Assembly: GCF_030160295.1 (NCBI RefSeq)
Contig: NZ_BSOB01000023.1
Coordinates: 1 to 38,006 of the forward strand
Reading direction: 5' to 3'
Origin: Dyella acidisoli
Lineage (GTDB): Bacteria > Pseudomonadota > Gammaproteobacteria > Xanthomonadales > Rhodanobacteraceae
DNA length: 38,006 nucleotides
In this document: one piece after another, positions 15,684 to 26,220 of the stretch
Layout: every line of letters begins with the position of its first letter
How positions within the stretch are numbered: the first letter of the stretch is position 1
Notes under the pieces: generated by a model
What the model was told of the DNA's origin: nothing
The model's input: only the letters and a program-made list of their open reading frames with translations
Databases searched by the model: none
Program-made: the position numbers and the translations under genes

Positions 15684-16382
15684 TCAATCACGGTGCGACG
15701 CATTGCGATCGCGCCCGGCGCCCAGCTTGCGATCCAGCACGCCGAAGAGTTTTTTGAACGTGCGTGAGAATTTGCCGCGCTTGGTCTTGCGCAGCTTCTC
15801 CTCCTCGCTGGTGAGCCACGCGACCTGCACCACACGACGCTCGCCTTCGTATGGCAGATGTCCGTGGAAGGAGTTTTCGCATCGCTTGAACACGGCAAAT
15901 TCACCGTACAGCGGCTTGAGTTCCGGTGCGACCAGATCGTCAATGTTGTCCACGCGATTGAGGAAGCGCAGGCAGCCATCGCTGGTATCGGGCCACTGCG
16001 TGTTGAGATAGAGCAGGGCGGTGGCGACTTTGGAGCGGCTGTCGGTGTGGATGGTGCCGTGACGCTTGTTGAGCGCGCGGCATAGCGTGATCAGCGTGGG
16101 GTACTGACCCAGGTTTTCGATGCCCAGGTAGCGGCCGATCGCGCTGGCAAATTCAGGCGTGGTGAGCTGATCGACCAGCGCGTTGACGGAGGGGCCGCAG
16201 TCAGTCGGGTCATAAGGAAAAAAGCCCGCGCTGCTGTACTTTGGGAAATCCCGCGTAAGGTCGGTGCGTGCCTCGTCCGGCAACTGGCCGTGCGCGATCA
16301 TGAACGGGAACGGCTGCTGGCGCACATCCGTGTCCGGGCGATCGAGTCGGGCGGGGTCCAGCAGTAGGGCGGTCGCGTTCAT
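15684..16382 (-). CDS. 2-oxoglutarate/Fe(II)-dependent oxygenase-like protein
   Basis: The 232-residue protein has the facial triad of a 2OG-Fe(II) oxygenase: H112 and D114 in GTIHTDSRSK and a distal H173 in SFHGHLPYEGERR, with R182/R183 as possible 2-oxoglutarate ligands. Between them are ALLYLN and GCLRFL strands typical of the double-stranded beta-helix. The C-terminus is basic (RKTKRGKFSRTFKK). Such enzymes hydroxylate or otherwise oxidise small molecules, proteins or lipids; the substrate is unknown. The ATG at 16382 was taken over a TTG at 16385. It is first in the leftward cluster, 39 bp before the Lgt-like gene, and may belong to the same pathway. Confidence 0.82.
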   Translation of the reverse strand: MNATALLLDPARLDRPDTDVRQQPFPFMIAHGQLPDEARTDLTRDFPKYSSAGFFPYDPTDCGPSVNALVDQLTTPEFASAIGRYLGIENLGQYPTLITLCRALNKRHGTIHTDSRSKVATALLYLNTQWPDTSDGCLRFLNRVDNIDDLVAPELKPLYGEFAVFKRCENSFHGHLPYEGERRVVQVAWLTSEEEKLRKTKRGKFSRTFKKLFGVLDRKLGAGRDRNASHRD

Positions 16383-16421
16383 CAAGCTTCGCAGCTTTCC
16401 TGGCTAAGTGGCGGCTCAGTC

Positions 16422-16437
16422 TAGCGCGAGCGCGCTA
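16422..16437. promoter_or_regulatory. Palindrome in divergent promoter region, possible operator
   Basis: TAGCGCG-AG-CGCGCTA is a perfect 7+2+7 palindrome, 40 bp upstream of the 2OG oxygenase start and 44 bp upstream of the carA -35 element. Its position suggests a regulator site for one or both directions; the binding protein is unknown. Confidence 0.4.
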
Positions 16438-16480
16438 TCGGTGCGCCATATGACCATCCGTCTTCAGCGATGCGTTTGAG

Positions 16481-16509
16481 TGGACAGAGAGGCGCGCGAA
16501 GCCTATCAT
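16481..16509 (+). promoter_or_regulatory. Sigma70-type promoter for carAB-greA
   Basis: TGGACA (16481-16486) and TATCAT (16504-16509) each match the sigma70 consensus at five of six positions, with an ideal 17-base spacer. It lies about 95 bp upstream of carA, leaving a leader that contains a hairpin. Confidence 0.65.
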
Positions 16510-16540
16510 TTCAACCCGCCCGAGACTTTCCTTCACCTAA

Positions 16541-16575
16541 GGTCCACAAGCCTGCTTCGATGCGGCTTGCGGACC
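16541..16575 (+). promoter_or_regulatory. Hairpin in carA leader
   Basis: GGTCC-A-CAAGCC (16541-16552) pairs with GGCTTG-C-GGACC (16564-16575), giving 11 pairs with one A-C mismatch and an 11-base loop. It sits between the likely promoter and the AAAAGG ribosome binding site (16587-16592). There is no T-run. A role in pyrimidine or arginine control is possible but not shown. Confidence 0.55.
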
Positions 16576-16603
16576 TTGCTGTACCTAAAAGGCGGCCCTC
16601 TCC

Positions 16604-17731
16604 ATGCCTCATCCCGCTCTGCTTGCCCTCGAAGATGGCAGCGTATTCCACGGCTACGCCGTAGGTGCGACTGGCGAAACCGTTGGCGAAGTGGTTTTCA
16701 ATACGGCGATGACGGGCTACCAGGAGATCCTCACCGATCCCTCCTATGCCCGCCAGATCGTCACCCTTACTTATCCGCATATCGGCAACACCGGCTGCAA
16801 CGAGGTGGATGCCGAATCCGACAAGGTGCACACCGCCGGCCTGATCGTGCGCGACGTGCCGCGCCGGGCCAGCAACTGGCGCAGCACCGAGAGCCTGCCC
16901 GACTACCTGCAGCGTCATGGCATCGTTGCCATTGCCGGCATCGACACACGCCGGCTCACGCGCATCTTGCGTGACAAGGGCGCACAGAACGGCTGCCTCG
17001 TCGCAGGCGAATCGATTGATGTCGACGCCGCGCTTGCCAAGGCGCGCGCCTTCCCTGGCTTGAACGGCATGGACCTGGCCAAGGTGGTCAGCGTCGACAA
17101 GTCGTACAACTGGAACGAGGGTGTGTACGACCTCGACCGCACCGTGTTCCAAGTCAGCGACAAGCGTTTCAACGTGGTCGCCTACGATTACGGCGTGAAG
17201 CGGAACATTCTGCGTCTGCTGGCCGAGCGTGGTTGCGAAATCACCGTGGTGCCCGCGCAAACGCCAGCCGCTGAAGTGCTGGCCATGGATCCAGATGGCA
17301 TATTCCTTTCCAACGGTCCCGGTGATCCGGCTGCTTGCGATTACGCCATCGCTGCCGCGCGCGAATTCCTTGCCACGGACATTCCGCTGTTCGGCATCTG
17401 CCTGGGTCATCAGATCATGGGCGCGGCGCTGGGCGCGAAAACGCTGAAGATGAAGTTCGGCCACCACGGGGCGAATCATCCGGTGAAGGATCGCGACGAC
17501 GGCCGCGTGCTGATCACATCGCAGAACCATGGCTTTGCGGTGGATGCTTCCACGCTGCCTTCGAACGTGCGCATTACGCACACTTCGCTGTTCGATGGTT
17601 CGCTGCAGGGTTTTGCGCTTACCGATCGCCCAGCGTTCTGTTTCCAAGGCCATCCAGAGGCGAGCCCCGGCCCGCACGATATTGGTTACTTGTTCGATCG
17701 TTTCGCCAAGCTGATGCAGGAGGCCCGCTGA
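16604..17731 (+). CDS. carA: Carbamoyl-phosphate synthase small subunit
   Basis: CarA is the glutaminase subunit that feeds ammonia to CarB for carbamoyl phosphate, the precursor of arginine and pyrimidines. The 375-residue protein has the N-terminal CPSase domain ([45 protein letters not shown]) and the class I amidotransferase domain with [11 protein letters not shown], the nucleophile Cys in [12 protein letters not shown], and the His-Glu pair in [18 protein letters not shown] lies 11 bases before the ATG. carB starts one base after the stop (TGAGATG), so the two are coupled. Confidence 0.98.
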   Translation: MPHPALLALEDGSVFHGYAVGATGETVGEVVFNTAMTGYQEILTDPSYARQIVTLTYPHIGNTGCNEVDAESDKVHTAGLIVRDVPRRASNWRSTESLPDYLQRHGIVAIAGIDTRRLTRILRDKGAQNGCLVAGESIDVDAALAKARAFPGLNGMDLAKVVSVDKSYNWNEGVYDLDRTVFQVSDKRFNVVAYDYGVKRNILRLLAERGCEITVVPAQTPAAEVLAMDPDGIFLSNGPGDPAACDYAIAAAREFLATDIPLFGICLGHQIMGAALGAKTLKMKFGHHGANHPVKDRDDGRVLITSQNHGFAVDASTLPSNVRITHTSLFDGSLQGFALTDRPAFCFQGHPEASPGPHDIGYLFDRFAKLMQEAR

Positions 17732-17732
17732 G

Positions 17733-20700
17733 ATGGCCAAGCGTAAAGACATCAAAAGCATCCTGATCATCGGCGCTGGCCCGATCGTGATCGGCCAGGC
17801 CTGTGAGTTCGACTACTCCGGCGCGCAGGCGTGTAAGGCGCTGCGGGAAGAGGGCTACCGGGTGATCCTGGTGAACTCGAACCCCGCCACGATCATGACC
17901 GATCCCAACATGGCCGATGCGGTCTATATCGAGCCGATCAACTGGCAGACGGTGGAGCGCATCATCGCCAAGGAGCGTCCGGATGCGGTGCTGCCCACCA
18001 TGGGCGGCCAGACTGGCCTCAACTGCGCGCTTGATCTCGCCGACAACGGTGTGCTCGATAAGTACGGCGTGGAGCTGATCGGTGCGTCGCGCGAAGCGAT
18101 CCGCATGGCCGAAGACCGTGAGCTGTTCCGCGTCGCGATGTCAGAGATCGGGTTGGAATGTCCGAAGGCGGCGGTCGCGCGCTCGTTCGAACAGGCGGTG
18201 GAGATCCAGGCGACGGTCGGTTATCCCACCATTATCCGTCCCAGCTTTACGCTCGGCGGTTCCGGTGGCGGTATCGCATACAACCGCGAAGAATTCGAAG
18301 AAATCGTCAAGCGCGGTCTGGAGCTTTCGCCGGTGCACGAAGTGCTGGTGGAAGAGTCCGTGCTTGGCTGGAAGGAATTCGAGATGGAAGTGGTCCGCGA
18401 CAAGGCGGACAACTGCATCATCGTGTGTTCCATCGAAAATCTCGACCCGATGGGTGTGCACACCGGTGACTCCATCACCGTTGCGCCGGCGCAGACGCTC
18501 ACCGACAAGGAATACCAGCGCCTGCGTGATGCCTCCATCGCCGTGCTGCGCAAGATCGGCGTGGATACCGGTGGTTCCAACGTGCAGTTCGGCGTGAATG
18601 CCGAAACTGGCCGCGTGGTGGTGATCGAAATGAATCCGCGCGTGTCGCGTTCGTCCGCGCTGGCCTCGAAGGCTACCGGCTTCCCGATTGCCAAGATCGC
18701 AGCGAAGCTGGCGGTGGGCTACACGCTGGATGAACTCAAGAACGACATCACCGGCGGCCTCACGCCGGCTTCGTTCGAGCCGACCATCGACTACGTGGTC
18801 ACCAAGATTCCGCGCTTCGCGTTCGAAAAATTCCCGCAAGCCGACGCACGCCTCACTACCCAGATGAAGTCAGTGGGCGAGGTGATGGCGATCGGCCGCA
18901 GCTTCCACGAATCGCTGCAGAAGGCGCTGCGTGGTCTGGAAATCGGCAAAACAGGTTTAAACCCGACGGGCCTGGACATTGCCAGCGAAGATGGGCTGGC
19001 AACGCTCAAACGCGAACTGCGTGAGCCGCGTCCTGATCGCGTGTTCCATCTGGCTGACGCATTCCGCGCAGGTTTGACGCTGGAGGAAGTGCACGACTTG
19101 AGCCGCGTCGATCCGTGGTTCCTCGCCGCGTTCGAAGACATTGTGCTGACCGAGAAGGAAGTGCGCGAGCAAGGGCTGACCAAGCTTGATGCCTTGCGCA
19201 TGCGCGAGCTGAAGCGGCTCGGTTTCTCCGATGCGCGTCTGGCCGAGCTAACGAGCACCGATGAAGCAGCGATCCGTCACTTGCGCCGCACGCTGGGCGT
19301 GCGCCCGGTGTACAAGCGCGTGGACTCCTGCGCAGCCGAGTTCGCCACCACTACGGCTTACATGTACTCGACCTACGAGGAAGAGTGCGAAGCCAATCCG
19401 ACCAACCGCGATAAGGTGATCGTGCTGGGTGGCGGTCCGAACCGTATCGGCCAGGGCATCGAATTCGATTACTGCTGCGTGCACGCCGCATTGGCGCTGC
19501 GCGAAGACGGGTTCGAGACCATCATGGTCAACTGCAACCCGGAAACGGTCTCTACCGATTACGACACATCAGATCGCTTGTACTTCGAGCCGCTGACGCT
19601 CGAGGACGTGCTTGAAATCGTCGATCTTGAAAAGCCGAAGGGCGTGATCGTGCAGTATGGTGGCCAAACGCCGCTGAAACTGGCGCGTGCGCTGGAAGCG
19701 GCGGGTGCGCCGATCATCGGTACGACGCCTGATTCGATCGATTTGGCGGAAGATCGCGAGCGCTTTCAGCAGATGATCACGAAGCTCGGCCTCACCCAGC
19801 CGCCGAACCGCACTGCGCGCAACGCTGACGAAGCTTTGGCGCTGGCGCGCGAGATTGGCTATCCGCTAGTCGTGCGTCCGAGCTACGTGCTCGGTGGCCG
19901 CGCGATGGAAGTGGTGTACGACGACGCGGACCTCTCGCGTTACATCCGCGAAGCCGTGCAAGTGTCGAACGATTCGCCGGTACTGCTCGATCGCTTCCTT
20001 GATCACGCGGTGGAAGTGGACGTCGACGTTATCGCCGACCGTGACGGTAACGTGCTGGTTGGCGGCATCATGGAGCATATCGAAGAAGCCGGCGTGCACT
20101 CGGGCGATTCGTCCTGCTCACTGCCGCCTTACTCGCTGTCGCCCGCGATCCAGAACGAGTTGCGTCGTCAGGTCGGCCTGATGGCGAAAGAGCTGAAAGT
20201 GATCGGCCTGATGAACACGCAGTTTGCGATCCAGGGCGAAACGGTGTTCATCCTGGAAGTGAATCCGCGTGCATCGCGCACAGTGCCGTTCGTCTCCAAG
20301 GCGACCGGCGTAGCGCTCGCCAAGATCGCTGCGCGTTGCATGGCTGGACGCACGCTGGAAGAGCAGGACGCCACGCGTGAAGTGATCCCCGGCTACTACT
20401 CGGTGAAGGAAGCGATCTTCCCGTTCCTGAAATTCCAGAACGTCGATCCGATCCTTGGTCCGGAAATGCGCTCCACCGGCGAGGTGATGGGCGTGGGCCG
20501 CAGCTTCGGTGCGGCGTTCGCGCGTGGTCACGATGCGGCGGGCATCAAGACGCCGCCGAAGGGCAAGGTGTTTGTCTCGGTGCGTGACGCCGACAAGGAC
20601 CGCTTGCTGCCTATCGCAGCAGATATCGCCTCGCGCGGCTTCACGCTCGTCGCTACGGCCGGTACGGCAAGCTATCTCACCGCGCATGGTGTGATCTGCG

Positions 20701-20960
20701 AGCGCATCAACAAAGTGCTCGAGGGCCGTCCGCATATCGTCGACCTGATCAAGAACGGCGAAATCGTCTATATCGTCAACACCACCGAGGGCAAGCAGGC
20801 GATTGCCGACTCGTTCTCGATCCGGCGCGAAGCGCTGCAGCATCGCGTCACGTATTCCACCACGGTTGCAGGCGCGCGCGCCCTGGTGCACTCGTTGGAT
20901 TTCCACGACAGTGGCGAAGTGCACAGCCTGCAAGAACTGCATAAGGAGTTGAACGCATGA
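17733..20960 (+). CDS. carB: Carbamoyl-phosphate synthase large subunit
   Basis: CarB makes carbamoyl phosphate from bicarbonate, ammonia and two ATP. The 1075-residue length matches E. coli (1073). It shows the two homologous ATP-grasp halves: the first opens [22 protein letters not shown] and has [15 protein letters not shown], the second opens [21 protein letters not shown] and has [17 protein letters not shown]. Both have [18 protein letters not shown] or [18 protein letters not shown] magnesium and nucleotide loops. The C-terminal allosteric MGS-like domain contains [12 protein letters not shown] and [13 protein letters not shown]. It is translationally linked on both sides: one base after carA and an ATGA overlap with greA. 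Confidence 0.99.
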   Translation: MAKRKDIKSILIIGAGPIVIGQACEFDYSGAQACKALREEGYRVILVNSNPATIMTDPNMADAVYIEPINWQTVERIIAKERPDAVLPTMGGQTGLNCALDLADNGVLDKYGVELIGASREAIRMAEDRELFRVAMSEIGLECPKAAVARSFEQAVEIQATVGYPTIIRPSFTLGGSGGGIAYNREEFEEIVKRGLELSPVHEVLVEESVLGWKEFEMEVVRDKADNCIIVCSIENLDPMGVHTGDSITVAPAQTLTDKEYQRLRDASIAVLRKIGVDTGGSNVQFGVNAETGRVVVIEMNPRVSRSSALASKATGFPIAKIAAKLAVGYTLDELKNDITGGLTPASFEPTIDYVVTKIPRFAFEKFPQADARLTTQMKSVGEVMAIGRSFHESLQKALRGLEIGKTGLNPTGLDIASEDGLATLKRELREPRPDRVFHLADAFRAGLTLEEVHDLSRVDPWFLAAFEDIVLTEKEVREQGLTKLDALRMRELKRLGFSDARLAELTSTDEAAIRHLRRTLGVRPVYKRVDSCAAEFATTTAYMYSTYEEECEANPTNRDKVIVLGGGPNRIGQGIEFDYCCVHAALALREDGFETIMVNCNPETVSTDYDTSDRLYFEPLTLEDVLEIVDLEKPKGVIVQYGGQTPLKLARALEAAGAPIIGTTPDSIDLAEDRERFQQMITKLGLTQPPNRTARNADEALALAREIGYPLVVRPSYVLGGRAMEVVYDDADLSRYIREAVQVSNDSPVLLDRFLDHAVEVDVDVIADRDGNVLVGGIMEHIEEAGVHSGDSSCSLPPYSLSPAIQNELRRQVGLMAKELKVIGLMNTQFAIQGETVFILEVNPRASRTVPFVSKATGVALAKIAARCMAGRTLEEQDATREVIPGYYSVKEAIFPFLKFQNVDPILGPEMRSTGEVMGVGRSFGAAFARGHDAAGIKTPPKGKVFVSVRDADKDRLLPIAADIASRGFTLVATAGTASYLTAHGVICERINKVLEGRPHIVDLIKNGEIVYIVNTTEGKQAIADSFSIRREALQHRVTYSTTVAGARALVHSLDFHDSGEVHSLQELHKELNA

Positions 20961-21433
20961 GTCGTGCACCCATCACCAAGATTGGTTCGGAACGTCTGCG
21001 TGGTGAGTTGGAACGCCTGAAATCGGTCGAGCGGCCGAAGATTATTGCGGCGATCGCTGAAGCGCGCGCGCATGGTGATTTGAAGGAAAACGCCGAATAT
21101 CACGCCGCGCGTGAGCAGCAGAGCTTTATCGAAGGACGCATCAAGGAACTGGAAGCGGCACTGTCCACCGCCGAAGTGATCGATGTGTCGCGACTCAACC
21201 CCGGCAACAAGATCGTGTTCGGCGCGATCGTGGAACTGGAAGACGAAGAAAGCGGCGAAGCAGTGAAATACCAGATCGTCGGTGACCTCGAAGCCGATAT
21301 CAAGCAAGCCTTGATCGCGGTGTCTTCGCCCATTGCGCGCGCGTTGATTGGCAAGAGCGAAGGCGACAGTTTCGAGTTCAAAGCGCCCAATGGCGTAAAG
21401 CGTTACGAAATTACGGGCGTCAGCTACGAGTGA
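20957..21433 (+). CDS. greA: Transcription elongation factor GreA
   Basis: GreA rescues backtracked RNA polymerase by stimulating transcript cleavage. The 158-residue protein is the family's standard size, with an N-terminal coiled coil ([21 protein letters not shown], then [20 protein letters not shown]), whose tip has the acidic residues D and E of GDLKENAEY needed to hold the catalytic Mg2+, and a C-terminal FKBP-like domain ([18 protein letters not shown]). The ATG overlaps the carB stop as ATGA, so synthesis follows carB. A family A repeat and a bidirectional terminator follow. The carB-greA arrangement is typical of xanthomonads. Confidence 0.98.
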   Translation: MSRAPITKIGSERLRGELERLKSVERPKIIAAIAEARAHGDLKENAEYHAAREQQSFIEGRIKELEAALSTAEVIDVSRLNPGNKIVFGAIVELEDEESGEAVKYQIVGDLEADIKQALIAVSSPIARALIGKSEGDSFEFKAPNGVKRYEITGVSYE

Positions 21434-21442
21434 TCTCCACTA

Positions 21443-21485
21443 CTCCCTCTCCCTCCGGGGAGAGGGTTGGGGTGAAGGGCAACCT
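21443..21485. repeat. REP-like hairpin (family A) after greA
   Basis: CTCCCTCTCCCTCCGGGGAG, then AGGGTTGGGGTGAAGGGC, the same consensus as at 821-870 and 8253-8300. The inner CCCTCTCCC/GGGGAGAGGG arms form the hairpin. Confidence 0.8.
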
Positions 21486-21520
21486 CGCGAAAGATTGCAT
21501 TGAATTCTCTTCGCGCATAA

Positions 21521-21548
21521 AAAAAAGCCGCTTCGCAGCGGCTTTTTT
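21521..21548. terminator. Bidirectional terminator between greA and rpmJ
   Basis: GCCGCT (21527-21532), loop TCGC, AGCGGC (21537-21542), flanked by an A-run (21521-21526) and a T-run (21543-21548). The symmetry lets it end transcription from greA on the plus strand and rpmJ on the minus strand. Confidence 0.93.
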
Positions 21549-21567
21549 ATTGGCTCGTGGCCTCAAC

Positions 21568-21693
21568 TCAACGCTGACGCGCCTTGAAGCGCGGGTTGCT
21601 CTTGCAGATCACGAACACTTTGCCGCGACGGCGCACAACCTTGCAGTCACGGTGCCGCTGCTTGGCGGACTTCAAAGAGGAAAGCACCTTCAC
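21568..21693 (-). CDS. rpmJ: 50S ribosomal protein L36 (YkgO-type)
   Basis: This 41-residue protein reads [20 protein letters not shown], then [21 protein letters not shown]. It is highly basic and matches the L36 of the YkgO type, a component of the large ribosomal subunit. Only two cysteines (C17, C30) of the four-ligand zinc ribbon of classical L36 remain, so it is of the reduced or zinc-independent kind. The start is GTG at 21693, with AGGAG (complement of 21700-21704) six bases before it, a strong ribosome binding site. A likely promoter lies at 21734-21762. The gene stands alone on the minus strand, facing greA with a shared terminator. Confidence 0.95.
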   Translation of the reverse strand: MKVLSSLKSAKQRHRDCKVVRRRGKVFVICKSNPRFKARQR

Positions 21694-21733
21694 GGCAGGC
21701 TCCTGGAACGAAACGAAATAAAGAAAGCGCGGA

Positions 21734-21762
21734 AGTATAACGATTTGAATTACTTATCACAA
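21734..21762 (-). promoter_or_regulatory. Sigma70-type promoter for rpmJ
   Basis: On the minus strand TTGTGA (21762-21757) and TATACT (21739-21734) are separated by 17 bases; the -10 matches the consensus at five of six positions. It begins in the last codons of the LysR gene. Confidence 0.6.
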
Positions 21763-22668
21763 GCCCAAAGCTAGCTTCGCCTCGGTGACGGTTTCCAGGA
21801 ACTGCTGCACCACCGGTGAGGAGCTATTGACCTGGCTGGCCACGGCCAGCAGCAAGTAGGCATCGGGATCAGCCAACGGTACGTAGCTTACGCCCGCCAG
21901 TTTCACCACCTGCATGCTGGCGGGCACCAGCGCCAAGCCGATACCGGCTGCGACCAGGGCGAGCAGGCCATTAATCTGCTGGGCATGTTGCCGGATGACT
22001 GGGTGAAAGCCTGCCTTGGCGGCCAGGCGCACCAGTCGATCATAAAGCGTTGCTGCCAGTTCGCGCGGCTGAACCACGAAGGGGTCGCCGGCCACTTCAC
22101 TCAACTCCGCGCTTTGCCGACCCGCCAGGCGATGGCCGGAGGGCAAGGCGAGTAACAAAGGCTCGCGATCTATTACGTCTATCCGCAGGGCACGGGCGTC
22201 GTCTTCATGAGTGGGCACGTCACGCACGAAGCCCACGTCGATCTGACCGTTGCGAATGGCGGAAAACTGGGGCTCGCTATACATCTCACTCAACCAGACT
22301 CGCACGTTGGGGGCGTTCTGCCCCAGCCGTAGCAGCGTCTGGGGGAGGGCGGGGTGGAACGATACCGACACGGTGTAGGCTAGCTTGAGATGCCCGCTGA
22401 AGCCGGCTGCGGCCTCGGCAACCTGGGTACGGGCCTCGTCAGCCATGGCCAGGATCTGGCGGGCCTGATCGAGAAACAGCCGCCCGGGCGCAGTGAGCAT
22501 GACGTTGCGCTTATCGCGCTCGAGCAGGCGCACGCCCAGGTCTTGTTCCAACGCCTGGATTTGCTGGGAAAGCGGCGGCTGTGAAAGATGCAGGCGCTGT
22601 GCGGCACGCGTGAAGCTCAATTCCTCCGCGACCGCAATGAAGTAACGCAGTTGACGAAAATCGAACAT
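21757..22668 (-). CDS. LysR-family transcriptional regulator
   Basis: The 303-residue protein has the N-terminal LysR winged helix (residues 1-60: FRQLRYFIAVAEELSFTRAAQRLHLSQPPLSQQIQALEQDLG and RLLERDKRNVMLTAPG-type wing) and a C-terminal periplasmic-binding-like effector domain (from about residue 90, with IRNGQIDVGFVRD and ALVAAGIGLALVPASMQVV). Such proteins activate or repress nearby genes with a small coinducer. There is no divergent partner; upstream on the same strand is fadH, 233 bp away. The effector region resembles those of the CbnR/CatM-like group, but the ligand is not clear. No good ribosome binding site was seen; the leader is unusually AT-rich. Confidence 0.92.
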   Translation of the reverse strand: MFDFRQLRYFIAVAEELSFTRAAQRLHLSQPPLSQQIQALEQDLGVRLLERDKRNVMLTAPGRLFLDQARQILAMADEARTQVAEAAAGFSGHLKLAYTVSVSFHPALPQTLLRLGQNAPNVRVWLSEMYSEPQFSAIRNGQIDVGFVRDVPTHEDDARALRIDVIDREPLLLALPSGHRLAGRQSAELSEVAGDPFVVQPRELAATLYDRLVRLAAKAGFHPVIRQHAQQINGLLALVAAGIGLALVPASMQVVKLAGVSYVPLADPDAYLLLAVASQVNSSSPVVQQFLETVTEAKLALGL

Positions 22669-22725
22669 ATATATGACTTTCGTATAAATACAGGTCTAAA
22701 TATATATTTGATTCTGTATCGCGTC

Positions 22726-22740
22726 GATCATAATATGATC
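22726..22740. promoter_or_regulatory. Palindrome upstream of LysR gene, possible operator
   Basis: GATCATA-A-TATGATC is a perfect 7+1+7 palindrome 58 bp upstream of the LysR start, within an AT-rich segment (22669-22740). It could be an autoregulatory site; it does not match the T-N11-A LysR box well. Confidence 0.4.
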
Positions 22741-22746
22741 CCTGTC

Positions 22747-22860
22747 GCGCCACTGACCCCCTCCCCCCGAGTGGCGCAGACCTCGCCCCGCAGCGACGCT
22801 ACCCCCGCGGTATTTCGGCCTCCCTCCCCAGAGCCACTACCGACGCGTCGCTGGCGGGGC
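22747..22860. repeat. Two GC-rich hairpins between fadH and the LysR gene
   Basis: GCGCCACT (22747-22754) pairs with AGTGGCGC (22770-22777). A larger stem is formed by GCCCCGCAGCGACG (22785-22798) and CGTCGCTGGCGGGGC (22846-22860), with one bulged base and a 47-base loop. They lie in the 3' region of fadH and could end its transcript; there is no T-run. Together with the palindrome and the AT-rich leader they fill this 233-bp gap. Confidence 0.55.
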
Positions 22861-22901
22861 GCTTCCTTTCTCCTTTTCTAAGAATCCCTTACGGAGCTTT
22901 G

Positions 22902-25007
<2,106 letters not shown>

Positions 25008-25316
25008 TCAGTGGAGCAATTGTTGTACCAGGCCGATGTACTGCCGCATGGCTTCATCCTGGGACATGCCCTTCAGGCGTCCCCAGGCTTCCTGCTTGGC
25101 GGTGCCGATGAAGTCAAAGAAGCTGGTGGGCTGACAACCATGAACATCGCCTTCAAGAGCCTGCTTGTAGAGCCCGTAAAGCATGAGCAGAGTGTCGTTG
25201 TCAGGCCGTTCCTTCGCATGCCGGATTTCATCTGCGGCTTGGTGGAACTGGTGCTGGAGCTCGTTCACGGAAGACGGCATGTAACCGGATACGGTCGAAA
25301 TGGAGCTGTTGAGCAT
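25008..25316 (-). CDS. Acyl-CoA-binding protein (ACBP family)
   Basis: Residues 22-102 form an ACBP domain: QFHQAADEIRHAKERPDND, LLMLYGLYKQALEGDV, TSFFDFIGTAKQEAWGRLKGMSQ-type sequence and AMRQYIGLVQQLL. The LYGLYKQA motif and the K/W pair in AKQEAWGRLKG are the acyl-CoA binding signature. ACBPs carry long-chain acyl-CoA esters in the cytosol; they are common in eukaryotes and scattered in bacteria. The 102-residue form from ATG 25316 is chosen; ATG 25280 would give a minimal 90-residue domain, and a GTG at 25340 lies in AAAGGGG, the likely ribosome binding site. It lies upstream of fadH on the same strand. Confidence 0.9.
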   Translation of the reverse strand: MLNSSISTVSGYMPSSVNELQHQFHQAADEIRHAKERPDNDTLLMLYGLYKQALEGDVHGCQPTSFFDFIGTAKQEAWGRLKGMSQDEAMRQYIGLVQQLLH

Positions 25317-25377
25317 GGGACTAGAGACCCCTTTAAACACGCTAAGCTAAGCACTTCCCGTGCCACCAGGACCCTCC

Positions 25378-26058
25378 ATGCCAACACGCCAGTCCGTGCC
25401 CGTACTTACCATTGACGGACCTTCCGGATCAGGCAAAGGCACGATCAGCCGGCTGGTGGCGGAACACCTGGGCTGGCGCTTACTGGACTCTGGAGCGCTC
25501 TATCGCGCAGTAGGCTATGCAGCCGGTATGGCCGGGTTGGATCTGTCCGACGCCGATGCTGTGACCCGCTGCGCTCAAACCACGAAGATCCAGTTTCGTG
25601 CGGCGCTACATGATGGCGAAACGCGCGTAATCGTCAATGGCCATGATGCCACAGATGAATTGCGTACCGAGACCGCGGGGGCTGCAGCTTCGGCGATTGC
25701 TTCGATTCCTTCGGTGCGCCAGGCGCTGGTCGATCTGCAGTTGAGCTTCCGAAAAGCCCCCGGGTTGGTGGCGGACGGACGCGACATGGGCACAGTGATC
25801 TTCCCCGATGCGCCCTACAAGGTATTCCTGACCGCCAGTGCCGGCGAAAGGGCGAAAAGGCGTTATAAGCAGTTGAAGGAAAAGGGGCTAAGCGTTACAC
25901 TCGCTTCCCTTCAGAGCGAAATTGAAGCGCGTGACGCCCGTGACGCATCGCGAGCCGTCGCACCGCTCAAGCCCGCCGCCGATGCAGTGCTGGTCGATAC
26001 CACCGGCATGGGGATCGAGGACGTGGTCGCTAAAGTTCTGGCCGTCGTGAAACCGTAA
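25378..26058 (+). CDS. cmk: Cytidylate kinase
   Basis: Cmk phosphorylates CMP and dCMP with ATP. The 226-residue protein has the P-loop [14 protein letters not shown] (residues 12-25), [14 protein letters not shown], the lid and CMP-binding sequence [16 protein letters not shown] and [17 protein letters not shown] (25367-25370) is seven bases before the ATG at 25378; an in-frame GTG at 25360 lies before that site. It is divergent from the ACBP gene and leads into rpsA, the usual cmk-rpsA order. Confidence 0.97.
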   Translation: MPTRQSVPVLTIDGPSGSGKGTISRLVAEHLGWRLLDSGALYRAVGYAAGMAGLDLSDADAVTRCAQTTKIQFRAALHDGETRVIVNGHDATDELRTETAGAAASAIASIPSVRQALVDLQLSFRKAPGLVADGRDMGTVIFPDAPYKVFLTASAGERAKRRYKQLKEKGLSVTLASLQSEIEARDARDASRAVAPLKPAADAVLVDTTGMGIEDVVAKVLAVVKP

Positions 26059-26083
26059 AACGGTTCCGGCGGCTTTGGTGCTT

Positions 26084-26152
26084 CATGCCGCGGCATGGAG
26101 TTTTGGGTCAACGGTGCCAGGGAGCGATCCCGAAACACCCACAACCGGTGGG
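26084..26152 (+). promoter_or_regulatory. Structured rpsA leader
   Basis: In the 162-bp gap between cmk and rpsA, CATGCCGCGGCATG (26084-26097) is a perfect 14-base palindrome and CCCAC (26138-26142) pairs with GTGGG (26048+100 = 26148-26152). The region lacks a strong ribosome binding site before the rpsA ATG (TGGAATCAAC only). In E. coli the rpsA leader folds into hairpins used for S1 autoregulation; the same is plausible here but not shown. Confidence 0.45.
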
Positions 26153-26220
26153 CCTGCCCATGCGCAAACATCCGACGGCGCGTATTGGGTCAAAGGCCTT
26201 TTCTTATTTCTGGAATCAAC

